A DNA stretch of 64,000 nt, from contig NZ_SODF01000002.1 of NCBI RefSeq assembly GCF_004365875.1, forward strand, positions 1,612,001-1,676,000. Direction: 5' to 3'. A program made the translations under genes and the position numbers. Positions 8,738 to 15,970 of this stretch are shown here, one piece after another. The first letter of the stretch is position 1. Each line of letters opens with the position of its first letter. Under the pieces are notes generated by a model. The model worked only from the letters and a program-made list of their open reading frames with translations, did not search any database and was not told the DNA's origin. This DNA is from Kribbella kalugense. GTDB taxonomy: Bacteria; Actinomycetota; Actinomycetes; Propionibacteriales; Kribbellaceae.

Positions 8738-9106
8738 ATGTCAGATGATCGCCAAACTTTTACGCTCAGATTGGAACTAGACAGCAGTGGGCAACCGCTA
8801 CTCAGCGACACGGAATCGCCAGCCGTTCTCGTCGACGAGCCGGACCTGACGATTTCATTAATCGAAGACGAGGAGAGCGGATACGGATTCGGCCTGGGCG
8901 AGGTGGTCACCATCGTCATTGCCGTTTCAACCGGCGTAGCTTCCGATATCATCGCGGACGCAATCAAGAGTTCCGTAAAAGCCATCGTGCGACGAGTGCG
9001 CGGTACGAATGAAGATGGCTCTGGAACCGACGCCGACGTCGCCCGCGTTGTCGAGAGCGAACGTTCGATTAGCAGTTCCGAGCCACCCTCGGTTTCTGAG
9101 CAATAG
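8738..9106 (+). CDS. Small membrane-associated partner of the metallopeptidase-like protein
   Basis: A 122-residue protein. Residues 1-45 look like beta strands rich in acidic residues. Residues 46-75 are hydrophobic and glycine-containing (GLGEVVTIVIAVSTGVAS), then an amphipathic basic helix (IKSSVKAIVRRVRG) precedes an acidic, Ser-rich tail. The outline resembles the small effector-associated components seen next to peptidases in actinobacterial conflict systems, but I cannot confirm homology. It begins 25 bp after the upstream stop, with GGAGA at 8720-8724, so the two are almost certainly co-transcribed. Confidence 0.6.
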   Translation: MSDDRQTFTLRLELDSSGQPLLSDTESPAVLVDEPDLTISLIEDEESGYGFGLGEVVTIVIAVSTGVASDIIADAIKSSVKAIVRRVRGTNEDGSGTDADVARVVESERSISSSEPPSVSEQ

Positions 9107-9350
9107 TTTCCGAGGACGATCGGAGCTGGCGAATATTATGGGATGTAGAGGCGCCTTCAGGCACATCGATCCCCTGGGCTCGCACGGTGGACCCAGCATA
9201 GGCGTCAGATGACGTACTCTCTAGCGCCGGCCAGCTTCGGCTGAAGCGTCCGCCGCAATCAGCGGTGAGATCGCGCCACGAGCCGCGGCCGTCGCCCGCG
9301 ACGGGTTCCGGCTGCTGGGAGAGCCGGAGTGGGTCCATCATGGACGTGCC
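9107..9350. other. Gene-free stretch at the right end of the AICE cargo
   Basis: I see no convincing gene, RNA or repeat here. Composition rises back to the high-GC level after about 9200. Short open frames are fragments without start signals. No residual integrase coding sequence upstream of the terminator repeat could be recognised by eye. Confidence 0.5.
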
Positions 9351-9472
9351 TGAGAGGGCTGTTGAGACCTTCGTTGAGACCCTGGGACATGAAGAGGGGC
9401 CGGACGCTGAGCGTCCGGCCCCTCTGTCGTTCGTGCCTCCGGGGTCCGAAACCGCGCCTTGACCTGCGGTTT
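9351..9472 (+). repeat. Integrase-tail/terminator direct repeat, copy B
   Basis: Second copy of the sequence at 7266-7375, ending 16 bp before the tRNA-Ser 3' end. TTGAGACC occurs twice here (9362 and 9374). The hairpin in this copy is the more perfect one, suggesting that it is the ancestral terminator next to the att site. Confidence 0.8.
9393..9425 (+). terminator. Terminator hairpin (copy B)
   Basis: A perfect 15-bp stem, AGAGGGGCCGGACGC/GCGTCCGGCCCCTCT, with a 3-nt TGA loop. It differs from copy A only in the inner stem and loop. It could also terminate transcription leaving tRNA-Ser on the other strand. Confidence 0.8.
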
Positions 9473-9488
9473 CTTCCGTCCGGGTGAC

Positions 9489-9576
9489 TGGCGGAGGATA
9501 CGAGATTCGAACTCGTGAGGGGTTGCCCCCAACACGCTTTCCAAGCGTGCGCCCTAGGCCTCTAGGCGAATCCTCC
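9489..9576 (-). tRNA. tRNA-Ser (anticodon GGA), AICE attachment site
   Basis: An 88-nt type II tRNA read on the minus strand. The 7-bp acceptor stem is GGAGGAT/ATCCTCC, with discriminator G and encoded CCA. The anticodon arm is CACGC-TTGGAAA-GCGTG with anticodon GGA, the long variable arm is GTTGGGGGCAACCCCC, and the T-arm carries GTTCGAATC. Its 3' end faces the integrase gene across the cargo, so the gene was kept whole when the element inserted. Confidence 0.97.
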
Positions 9577-9653
9577 AAGCGGAGAGGATACCGAAGGGGA
9601 CGGGGGAATCAGAAATCGGCGGTACGCCGGACTGGTCGTCTAGGGTCTTGCGC

Positions 9654-10178
9654 ATGGGTGAGGTGGTGCTGCGGCCGGTCGGGCCGGGAGACGTGGACGC
9701 GTTGCAGGAGCTGATCGAGTCTGATCCTGGGTACACCGAGCGGATCACTGGGTACCCGCCTGGGCCTAGTGATGCGCAGAGTCTGTTGCTGATGCGGCCG
9801 GAGGGTCTTCCGGAGGAGTCGAAGGTCGTTCTGGGTGCCTTCGCGGCAGACCAGATGGTTGCCGTCGTCGATGTGCTCAGAGGGTTCCCGAATGACCGGA
9901 CTGCGTTCATCGGTCTGCTCGAGGTCCATTCGAAGCACCAGGGTCTCGGCTACGGCAAAACGACGTACAACCTCATAGAGCGGTACGTCGGGACCACGTG
10001 GCCCGAGATCGAGACGCTGCGCCTGGCTGTCGTGGACACCAACGCTCAGGTCGCCACCGGGTTCTGGCAGCGGCAGGGATTCGAGCCGACCGGTGAAGTA
10101 CGCCCGTACCGCTACGACAAGCTCGAATCGACCGCCCGCCTCTACGAGAAGCCGCTACCCGAGCAGCACGGGAGCTAG
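9654..10178 (+). CDS. GNAT family N-acetyltransferase
   Basis: A 174-residue acetyl-CoA-dependent acetyltransferase of unknown substrate. The acetyl-CoA-binding motif A is visible as HSKHQGLGYGKTTYNLIERYV (near residues 88-107), preceded by the usual strand (FIGLLEV), and motif B includes VDTNAQVATGFWQRQGF. ATG 9654 is preferred over TTG 9648. It is the first core gene outside the AICE, and its 3' end overlaps the convergent LLM gene by 24 bp. Confidence 0.85.
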   Translation: MGEVVLRPVGPGDVDALQELIESDPGYTERITGYPPGPSDAQSLLLMRPEGLPEESKVVLGAFAADQMVAVVDVLRGFPNDRTAFIGLLEVHSKHQGLGYGKTTYNLIERYVGTTWPEIETLRLAVVDTNAQVATGFWQRQGFEPTGEVRPYRYDKLESTARLYEKPLPEQHGS

Positions 10179-10970
10179 CGCACGCCACTGGTCGATCGGC
10201 TGCGGACCGGTGACGCCAGTGATCACGTTGACGGTGACGTGGTCGGCGCCGGCGTCCAGGTGCTCGGTCAGCTTGGCCTTGATGTCGGCCGGACTACCCC
10301 AGGCGGCCAGTGCGTCGACCATGTGGTCGGGCAGCTCAGCCTGGTCGCTCTCACTGAACCCCTGCCGCTTGAACGACGCGATGTACCCAGGGATGCGAGT
10401 AAAGAAGCCAATGGTGTCCCGGGCGATCGCCCTGGCCCGTTCTGCGTCCGTTTCGAGTACGACGAGGTGGCTGACGGCTAGGAGCTTGTCCGGGCCCAGG
10501 ACCTTCCGTGCATCGGCGGAGTACGCCGCACTGGTCAGGAACGGGTACGCGCCGGCGGACCGCTCCGCAGCCAGCTTCAGCATCTGCGGGCCCAGCGCAG
10601 CGAGCAGTCGACGTTCCACAGGTACGTCCAGCTCGTCCAGGTACCCATTGAGCGTCGCGAACGGCTTGGGCCCGTGCGCCCCACCGAGACCGACAGTGAA
10701 CCGTCCCGGCGCGGCCGCCTCCAGTGCGGCGTACGTCGTACCCACATCGGCCGCGCTGTACTTCGACACCGCCAGAATCCCGCTGACGAACTTGATCTCC
10801 GTCGTCGCCTCGACCAGATCGGTGATGGTCTGCAGCCCGGGCAGCGGGCCGCCGGACAGCCAGATCACCGGATAGCCGATCTCCTCTGCCGCGCGCGCCG
10901 CCGCGATCGAGTCTGCACTGCTGTCGAGCCCCGTCGTGATCCCGAACGGGCCGAATTGATGATCTGTCAC
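10155..10970 (-). CDS. LLM-class (luciferase-like) F420-dependent oxidoreductase
   Basis: A 271-residue flavin/F420-type oxidoreductase of the luciferase-like monooxygenase fold, close to the short actinobacterial F420 subfamily. Visible features include the N-terminal strand FGPFGITTGLD, IGYPVIWLSGG, ILAVSKYSAADVGTTYAALE (cofactor-contact region) and VGLGGAHGPKPF. The C-terminus has DHVTVNVITG, where LLM proteins close the barrel. The substrate cannot be told. The gene is monocistronic and convergent with the GNAT gene. Confidence 0.88.
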   Translation of the reverse strand: MTDHQFGPFGITTGLDSSADSIAAARAAEEIGYPVIWLSGGPLPGLQTITDLVEATTEIKFVSGILAVSKYSAADVGTTYAALEAAAPGRFTVGLGGAHGPKPFATLNGYLDELDVPVERRLLAALGPQMLKLAAERSAGAYPFLTSAAYSADARKVLGPDKLLAVSHLVVLETDAERARAIARDTIGFFTRIPGYIASFKRQGFSESDQAELPDHMVDALAAWGSPADIKAKLTEHLDAGADHVTVNVITGVTGPQPIDQWRALAPVLLG

Positions 10971-11074
10971 TCATCCAGCATGAGCCCTGATCGGATCCCT
11001 CCGCCAGCGGTGTTCGCTCAGAGCGTTCGGCTCGAGCCGATTCCTGATTGCCGAGACGCATCCCGTACACTCAT

Positions 11075-11170
11075 GGCTGGTTCCCCGCGTGGCGGTATCT
11101 CGCCCAAATCCCCCAGGGCCGGAAGGCAGCAAGGGTAAGTGAGCTCTTCCGGGTGCGCGGGGAATCCTTA
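11075..11170 (+). ncRNA. ffs: 4.5S / small signal recognition particle RNA
   Basis: About 95 nt with the SRP RNA hallmark GGGCCGGAAGGCAGCAAGGG (helix 8 with its loop) at 11115-11134, closed by outer stem GGTTCCCCGCG (11079-11089) with CGCGGGGAATCC (11156-11167). It scaffolds Ffh for co-translational targeting to the membrane. It sits immediately upstream of nadE. Ends are approximate. Confidence 0.93.
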
Positions 11171-11200
11171 TGTCCAGGGCCTGGCGTCGTGAGGAGTCCG

Positions 11201-12019
11201 ATGAATCCCGAGAGCCGCTACCTGCAGGAACTGATCATCGCTGAGCTCGGCGTGCCCGCGGCGTTCGACGCAGCTGCCGAGATCGAGCAGCGCGTCGAGT
11301 TCCTGGCGGACCGGCTCCGGGTGACCGGCGCGACGGGGTACGTGCTCGCCATCAGCGGCGGCGTCGACTCCGCCGTCGCGGGGCGGCTGGCCCAGCTTGC
11401 TGTCGAGCGGATCAGGTCGGAGGGCGGCCAGGCCGGCTTCGTCGCCGTGCGGCTGCCGTACGGCGTACAGGCCGACGAGGCGGACGCGCAGCGCGCGCTG
11501 GCGTTCATCAAGCCCGACGAGACGTTGGACGTGAACATCAAGCCGGCTACCGACGCCATGGTCGAGTCGGTCCGGCACGCCGGGCTCGGCGATCGCGAGG
11601 ACTTCCACGTCGGCAACGTCAAGGCTCGCCAGCGGATGGTCGCGCAGTACGTCGTGGCCGGCGCCCGCGGCGGCCTGGTCATCGGCACGGACCACGCGGC
11701 CGAGGCGGTGATGGGCTTCTTCACCAAATACGGCGACGGGGCGTGCGACCTGACGCCGATGTCCGGTCTGAACAAGCGGCGCGTCCGCGCGGTGGGCGAG
11801 GCGCTCGGCGCGTCGCCGGAGACCACCGGCAAGGTGCCGACCGCCGACCTCGAGACGAACAACCCAGGCGTCCCGGACGAGGCCGTGCTGGGCGTGACGT
11901 ACGACGAGATCGACGACTTCCTCGAAGGCCGCGAGGTGGACGAGAAGGCGGCGAGCACGATCATCGCGACACACCGCCGTACCGCTCACAAACGCGCCCT
12001 GCCGCTCGCCTTCAGCTGA
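11201..12019 (+). CDS. nadE: Ammonia-dependent NAD+ synthetase
   Basis: Converts nicotinic acid adenine dinucleotide to NAD+ with ATP and ammonia. The protein has 272 residues, the length of the stand-alone NH3-dependent enzyme without a glutaminase domain. The PP-loop motif SGGVDS lies at residues 52-57, and GTDHAAEAVMGFFTKYGDG, PTADLETNNPG and a C-terminal TAHKR are typical. ATG 11201 is supported by GAGGAG at 11191-11196; a longer open frame upstream runs through the SRP RNA gene and is not coding. Confidence 0.95.
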   Translation: MNPESRYLQELIIAELGVPAAFDAAAEIEQRVEFLADRLRVTGATGYVLAISGGVDSAVAGRLAQLAVERIRSEGGQAGFVAVRLPYGVQADEADAQRALAFIKPDETLDVNIKPATDAMVESVRHAGLGDREDFHVGNVKARQRMVAQYVVAGARGGLVIGTDHAAEAVMGFFTKYGDGACDLTPMSGLNKRRVRAVGEALGASPETTGKVPTADLETNNPGVPDEAVLGVTYDEIDDFLEGREVDEKAASTIIATHRRTAHKRALPLAFS

Positions 12020-12037
12020 GGTCGGCGCGCGCTCCGC

Positions 12038-12436
12038 TCAGGCGGCGTGGGTGAGCTGGCGGACGCGGTTGGCGAGGCGGGCCAGGCGAATGGTCGCGAT
12101 GTTCCGGTACGCCGGGCGTAGGACGGTCGCCAATGGCCCGGACTGCTCGAATGTGTGCGTGACTCGGCTGTCCGCGGCGATCGTCCAGGTCCCGACCTCG
12201 CGGAAGCCGGGCACCTGCCAGGTGATCTCGATCCGGTCCGGCTCGACCACCGTGTACTGCAGCTCGCCGGCGAAACCTGGCCGGACGCGCAGCGCGTAGC
12301 CGGTGCCGAGGTCGGCCTCGGCGGGGCCGTCGATGTCCAGAAACGCTTCGTTCCACTCAGGAAGTGCGAGGGCGTCGAGCAGGACGTGGCGGATCGCGGC
12401 GGGGCCGGCGTGGATGGTCTCGGTGGCCTGTTCCAT
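12038..12436 (-). CDS. SRPBCC (polyketide cyclase/dehydrase-like) protein
   Basis: A 132-residue START/Bet v1-like protein that would form a hydrophobic ligand-binding cavity. The N-terminal AAIRHVLLDALALPEWNEAFLDID and alternating strands such as YALRVRP, LQYTVVEPDRIEITW and VTHTFEQSGPL are characteristic. It starts 2 bp after the stop of the MarR gene and is therefore likely in its operon. The ligand is unknown. It ends 18 bp from the convergent nadE. Confidence 0.8.
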   Translation of the reverse strand: MEQATETIHAGPAAIRHVLLDALALPEWNEAFLDIDGPAEADLGTGYALRVRPGFAGELQYTVVEPDRIEITWQVPGFREVGTWTIAADSRVTHTFEQSGPLATVLRPAYRNIATIRLARLANRVRQLTHAA

Positions 12437-12438
12437 GA

Positions 12439-12915
12439 CTAGTTCTCCTGAGTGGCGAGTTCGGGATCCCGGCGGCGGGCCAGGGCCGCGCCGGCCGGAA
12501 AGGCGTCGGCGAGAATGCGGAGCGTGCTGATGGTCTCGTCGAGGGCCTGGCCGGCGACGAGGTCGTGCATGGTGCGGTGCAGCCGGTTTTCCGCGGTGAT
12601 GATGCGGCGGTGCAGAGCCCGTCCCGACGTGGTCAGGCTGAGCGCGAGGTAGCGCCGGTCGACCTTGTCGACGCCGCGTTTCACCAGTCCTTGGGCGACG
12701 AGGCGATCGACGAGACGGCTCGGGCTGTTGCCGGTCTCGCAGACCAGCAGCCCGCCGAGAGCGTTCAGCGTGAGCGGGCCGTGGTCTCGCAGCACGCGCA
12801 GAACCTCAGCCTGGGAAGGGGTTATGCCCAACGGGCGCAGCTCGGCGGCGAGCAGCCGGTTGCCCTCGCGCTGGATCGCCAGCACCAGGTAGCGAAGCTC
12901 CTCGACAACCTTCAT
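12439..12915 (-). CDS. MarR family transcriptional regulator
   Basis: A 158-residue winged-helix repressor. GITPSQAEVLRVLRDHGPLTLNALGGLL forms the helix-turn-helix, and the wing includes RGVDKVDRRYLALSLTTSG. ATG 12915 is chosen because the longer start (ATG 12945) would put the coding region over a perfect operator-like palindrome at 12930-12945. It is co-transcribed with the SRPBCC gene and divergent from an acyl-CoA ligase, so it probably autoregulates and may also control the ligase in response to a hydrophobic acid. That ligand is a guess. Confidence 0.88.
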   Translation of the reverse strand: MKVVEELRYLVLAIQREGNRLLAAELRPLGITPSQAEVLRVLRDHGPLTLNALGGLLVCETGNSPSRLVDRLVAQGLVKRGVDKVDRRYLALSLTTSGRALHRRIITAENRLHRTMHDLVAGQALDETISTLRILADAFPAGAALARRRDPELATQEN

Positions 12916-12929
12916 GACCGATATATTAC

Positions 12930-12945
12930 ACGACACACGTGTCAT
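12930..12945. promoter_or_regulatory. Operator-like palindrome upstream of the MarR gene
   Basis: GACAC-AC-GTGTC at 12932-12943 is a perfect inverted repeat, with one mismatched pair extending it on each side. It is embedded in AT-rich sequence (ATATATTACA) 15 bp before the chosen start, the usual position for a self-repressing MarR site. Confidence 0.6.
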
Positions 12946-13080
12946 GACATCTATTGGACGCGAGTCTTTTCGCGAGTTGATCGGTGACTGTTGCCCGAGG
13001 CGACGGGTTCCGGGAAAGTGCCGGAGAAAGTCCGGCTGAGGTCATGGTCAAGGTGACATCGCGACTGGCACAGTGTGTGC

Positions 13081-14706
13081 ATGAAGGGTCTGATGCAGAG
13101 TTACCAGCTGTCCCTGGACACGATCTTCCGCCGGGCGGAGCAGTTCTACCCGGACAAGACCATCTACACCGGCGGTCCGGCGCCGATCAAGCTGACGTAC
13201 GGCGAGTGGGCCGACCGGACCAGACGGCTGGGCGGCGTCCTCGACACGCTCGGGATCAGTCCGGACGGCCGCGTCGCGACCTTCGCGTGGAACTCAGGGC
13301 GTCACCTCGAGCTGTACTTCGCCGCGCCCTGCACCGGTCGGGTGTTGCACACGCTCAACATCAGACTCTTCCCCGACCAGGTCGTCTACATCGCGAATCA
13401 CGCCGAGGACGAGGTCGTGTTCGTCGATCGGTCCCTGCTGGCGCTGTTCCTGCCACTGCTCGAGCGGCTTCCAGAGGTGAGGCATGTCGTCGTGATGGAC
13501 GACCTGCCGGCTGGGGCGCCGGGTGCGGAGGTCCCGGACGACCCACGCTTCCACGACTACGAGGAGCTGCTGGCCGCGGCCAAGCCGGTCGAGTTCCACG
13601 TCGAAGACGAGAACCAGGCCGCCGCGATGTGCTACACGAGCGGTACGACGGGGAATCCGAAGGGAGTCGTGTACTCGCACCGGTCCACCTGGCTGCACTC
13701 GATCGGCGTACTCACGAACGCCGGGATCGGGCTGACCGAGACGGACACGGTGATGCCGGTCGTGCCGATGTTCCACGCGAATGCCTGGGGTCTGGCGCAC
13801 GCGGCACCGATGGCCGGCGCCTCGCTGGTGTTCCCGGGGCCGGACATGAGCCCGAAGGGGATCCTCAAGCTGCTGCAGGAGCAGGAGGTCACGCTCTCGG
13901 CCGGTGTGCCGACGATCTGGCAGGGGCTGTTGCCGTTGCTCGACGGCGTCGAGTTGCCGAAGCTCAGGCGGATCCCGTGCGGCGGGTCCGCCGTACCGGA
14001 GGCTCTGTCGGAGGCGTTCCGGGCGAAGCTCGGCCGGCCGATCCTGCAGGCGTGGGGGATGACCGAGACGAGTCCGGTCGCGACCGCGTCCCACGTTCCG
14101 TCGCGGAACCAGGACCTTCCCGAGGAGGAGCAGGCTCACCTGCGAGCCCGGGCCGGGTTGCCGCTGCCGGGTGTCGAGGTGCGGATCGTCGAGCCAGGCT
14201 CGATCGAGGCGCTGCCGTGGGATGACGAGGCGACTGGTGAGCTGCAGGTCCGCGGTCCGTGGATCGCCGCAGAGTACTACCGGCCCGACGACGGTGCTCA
14301 GCTGAACACCGAGGACGGCTGGATGAAGACGGGCGACGTCGCCGCGATCGACCAGTACGGGTCGGTGCGGATCGTCGACCGGACGAAGGATCTGGTGAAG
14401 TCCGGGGGCGAATGGATCAGCTCGGTCGAGCTCGAGAACCTGCTGATGGCCAACCCCGCGGTGAAGGAGGCCGCCGTGATCGGCGTACCGCATCCGAAGT
14501 GGGATGAACGGCCGCTCGCGTGCGTCGTCCTCCAAGAGGGCTCGACCGTGACCGGCGAGGAGATCCTCGAGTACCTTCGCCCGCTGGTCGCGAAGTGGTG
14601 GCTCCCGGATGCGGTCGAGTTCATCGACGAAGTCCCGAAGACTTCGGTCGGCAAGTTCTCCAAGAAGGACCTCCGCACCCGCTTCGCCAACTACCACCTG
14701 AAGTGA
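13081..14706 (+). CDS. Fatty-acyl-CoA synthetase (AMP-forming ligase)
   Basis: Activates a medium- or long-chain carboxylic acid to its CoA thioester via an acyl-AMP. It has 541 residues, normal for the family. Motifs are the P-loop-like YTSGTTGNPKGVV (near 185-197), MTETSPV (near 329), the hinge GWMKTGDVA and the C-terminal catalytic Lys in KTSVGKFSKK. The pattern is closest to AlkK/FadD-type ligases. ATG 13081 is used because the upstream GTG 13075 lacks a better ribosome site. The gene diverges from the MarR-SRPBCC pair, which suggests a shared regulatory link. Confidence 0.9.
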   Translation: MKGLMQSYQLSLDTIFRRAEQFYPDKTIYTGGPAPIKLTYGEWADRTRRLGGVLDTLGISPDGRVATFAWNSGRHLELYFAAPCTGRVLHTLNIRLFPDQVVYIANHAEDEVVFVDRSLLALFLPLLERLPEVRHVVVMDDLPAGAPGAEVPDDPRFHDYEELLAAAKPVEFHVEDENQAAAMCYTSGTTGNPKGVVYSHRSTWLHSIGVLTNAGIGLTETDTVMPVVPMFHANAWGLAHAAPMAGASLVFPGPDMSPKGILKLLQEQEVTLSAGVPTIWQGLLPLLDGVELPKLRRIPCGGSAVPEALSEAFRAKLGRPILQAWGMTETSPVATASHVPSRNQDLPEEEQAHLRARAGLPLPGVEVRIVEPGSIEALPWDDEATGELQVRGPWIAAEYYRPDDGAQLNTEDGWMKTGDVAAIDQYGSVRIVDRTKDLVKSGGEWISSVELENLLMANPAVKEAAVIGVPHPKWDERPLACVVLQEGSTVTGEEILEYLRPLVAKWWLPDAVEFIDEVPKTSVGKFSKKDLRTRFANYHLK

Positions 14707-14737
14707 ATGCCTGCGGCAACCAATCGGCTGTGGACGG

Positions 14738-15553
14738 TCAGGTGAAGTTGACCTGGAAGTGATTGCGGAGGTGGTTCAGGGTTGCTTCGACGAACTCGGT
14801 AGGCCAGGGGCTGTCGGTTAGCTTCGCGAGGGCGGTGCCGCGGGTGATGAACTGGCGGCAGATGTACTGATTCGCCACGATGATGTCGGCGGGGTCGGTG
14901 CCCGCGGCTGGGATGGCTTCCAGGGTGGCGCGTTGCTCGTCGGAGAGTAGGGCGTTGAGGCGCTTGGCTCCACTGGTCCGGCGTACGCCGCGTTCGGCCA
15001 GCATCAGCGCGATCAGTTGGTCGCGGACGGCGCCGATGCCCTGGTTGCCGACGATCCGCTCGTCGCGGCCGAGGACCGTGACCAGATTGCCCAGGAAGTA
15101 GAAGAAGAGGTTGACGTTGACCGCGGGCCAGTACGGCTCGCCGGCCCGCCCGCCCTTCGGAGCGATGTCGCCGTCCGGGAACAGAGTCCCGTCCCGGTCG
15201 AACAGCACCTTGACTCCGTCGTACTGGTCTCGAACGAACGATTCGAGCGGGTGCACGATCAGATCGACGTGCAGCCACTCCGCGGTGATCCCGAGCCCGC
15301 CGATCATCCCGGGCAGCCCTTCGGCCAGCACGGTCGGCCCGGTGAGCTTCCGCAGTACGTCGTCCCAATGCTCCGCGAACCACTCCGCGCTGTCGTCTGT
15401 CACCACTAGATGTACGTCGACGTCGCTGTAGCGGTCCGCCGCGCCGGTCGCGTAACTGCCGATCAGATAGACCGCGAGAATCCGCTCATCCTCAGGCAGC
15501 AGCTCCCGAGCCCGCACGATCACCTGTCGTTGACGCCCATCCCCAGCCGACAC
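14738..15553 (-). CDS. Nucleotidyltransferase-domain protein (aminoglycoside adenylyltransferase-like)
   Basis: A 271-residue protein with the polymerase-beta nucleotidyltransferase motif: LIGSYATGAADRYSDVDVHLV (residues about 30-50) has the GS and DxD metal ligands, with a third acidic residue in WLHVDLIVH near 116. The C-terminal half is helical, as in AadA- and LinF-like enzymes or in HEPN-like partners. It might modify a small molecule or a protein; the substrate is unknown, and resistance should not be assumed. Confidence 0.75.
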   Translation of the reverse strand: MSAGDGRQRQVIVRARELLPEDERILAVYLIGSYATGAADRYSDVDVHLVVTDDSAEWFAEHWDDVLRKLTGPTVLAEGLPGMIGGLGITAEWLHVDLIVHPLESFVRDQYDGVKVLFDRDGTLFPDGDIAPKGGRAGEPYWPAVNVNLFFYFLGNLVTVLGRDERIVGNQGIGAVRDQLIALMLAERGVRRTSGAKRLNALLSDEQRATLEAIPAAGTDPADIIVANQYICRQFITRGTALAKLTDSPWPTEFVEATLNHLRNHFQVNFT

Positions 15554-15970
15554 CCCACCACCCTAGACCGCAGCGCCCGCCGGCCAACGCCGCGATCGGG
15601 CATCTCTGACCCGCGCTCCCCGTACCGATCCGGCCCCGCCCGGGCTCGCCCGGGACCCGACCGCGCACGGCCTCGACACGCACGCACCGCACCGCGCCGG
15701 CCGCGTCGGCCCCGCACCGGTCCGCACCGACCCGGTCCGGCTCGAAACTAGAGCCAGTTGCCGGGTCTGGAGACACCTTGTGGTGGCTGGGGACAGGAAA
15801 TATCAGGTCTCCGGACACCGTTTCCTGTCTCCGCACCCCACTTCTGGCGCCGTCCCGGTTCCGGTCCGGGACTGCCGCGCCGGTTCCGTCTTGGTCTGCG
15901 GGGGCTGCTTCGGCGGGCGGGCGGTTGGGCTTGGGCGGGAATTGTCGGGTGGCGGCGCTAGGGTTGCCGG
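15554..15970. other. Gene-free GC-rich region before dnaX with an inverted repeat at 15789-15832
   Basis: About 415 bp without a credible gene. The left part is very C-rich simple sequence. At 15789-15800 GGGGACAGGAAA pairs (one G-T wobble) with TTTCCTGTCTCC at 15821-15832 around a 20-nt loop, and a related GGAGACA occurs at about 15767. It may be a regulatory hairpin or operator for dnaX, which starts 138 bp further on. This is weak evidence. Confidence 0.4.

Larger units (their letters stand above)
1..9530. mobile_element. Right part of an AICE (actinomycete integrative and conjugative element) integrated at tRNA-Ser(GGA)
   Basis: The gene order FtsK/TraB translocase, small accessory genes, prim-pol replication protein, DUF3631 protein, Xis and tyrosine integrase is the standard AICE layout. 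The integrase 3' end faces the 3' end of an intact tRNA-Ser gene, the usual AICE attachment site. The left end and the second att copy lie outside the window, so the left boundary is unknown and the right boundary is inferred to fall in the 3' half of the tRNA. The 7.4-9.3 kb segment is visibly richer in A+T than the rest and looks like later cargo. Confidence 0.88.

Noticed and set aside
11048..11200. Upstream extension of the nadE frame to 11048
   Set aside because: It would translate through the 4.5S RNA gene and adds 51 residues absent from the family; ATG 11201 has a good ribosome site.
12984..14225. 413-codon plus-strand frame overlapping the acyl-CoA ligase
   Set aside because: Arg/Gly-rich shadow frame; the ligase frame carries all catalytic motifs.
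14738..15553. Calling the nucleotidyltransferase an aminoglycoside-resistance enzyme
   Set aside because: Only the generic GS...DxD motif supports it; nothing in the sequence shows the substrate.
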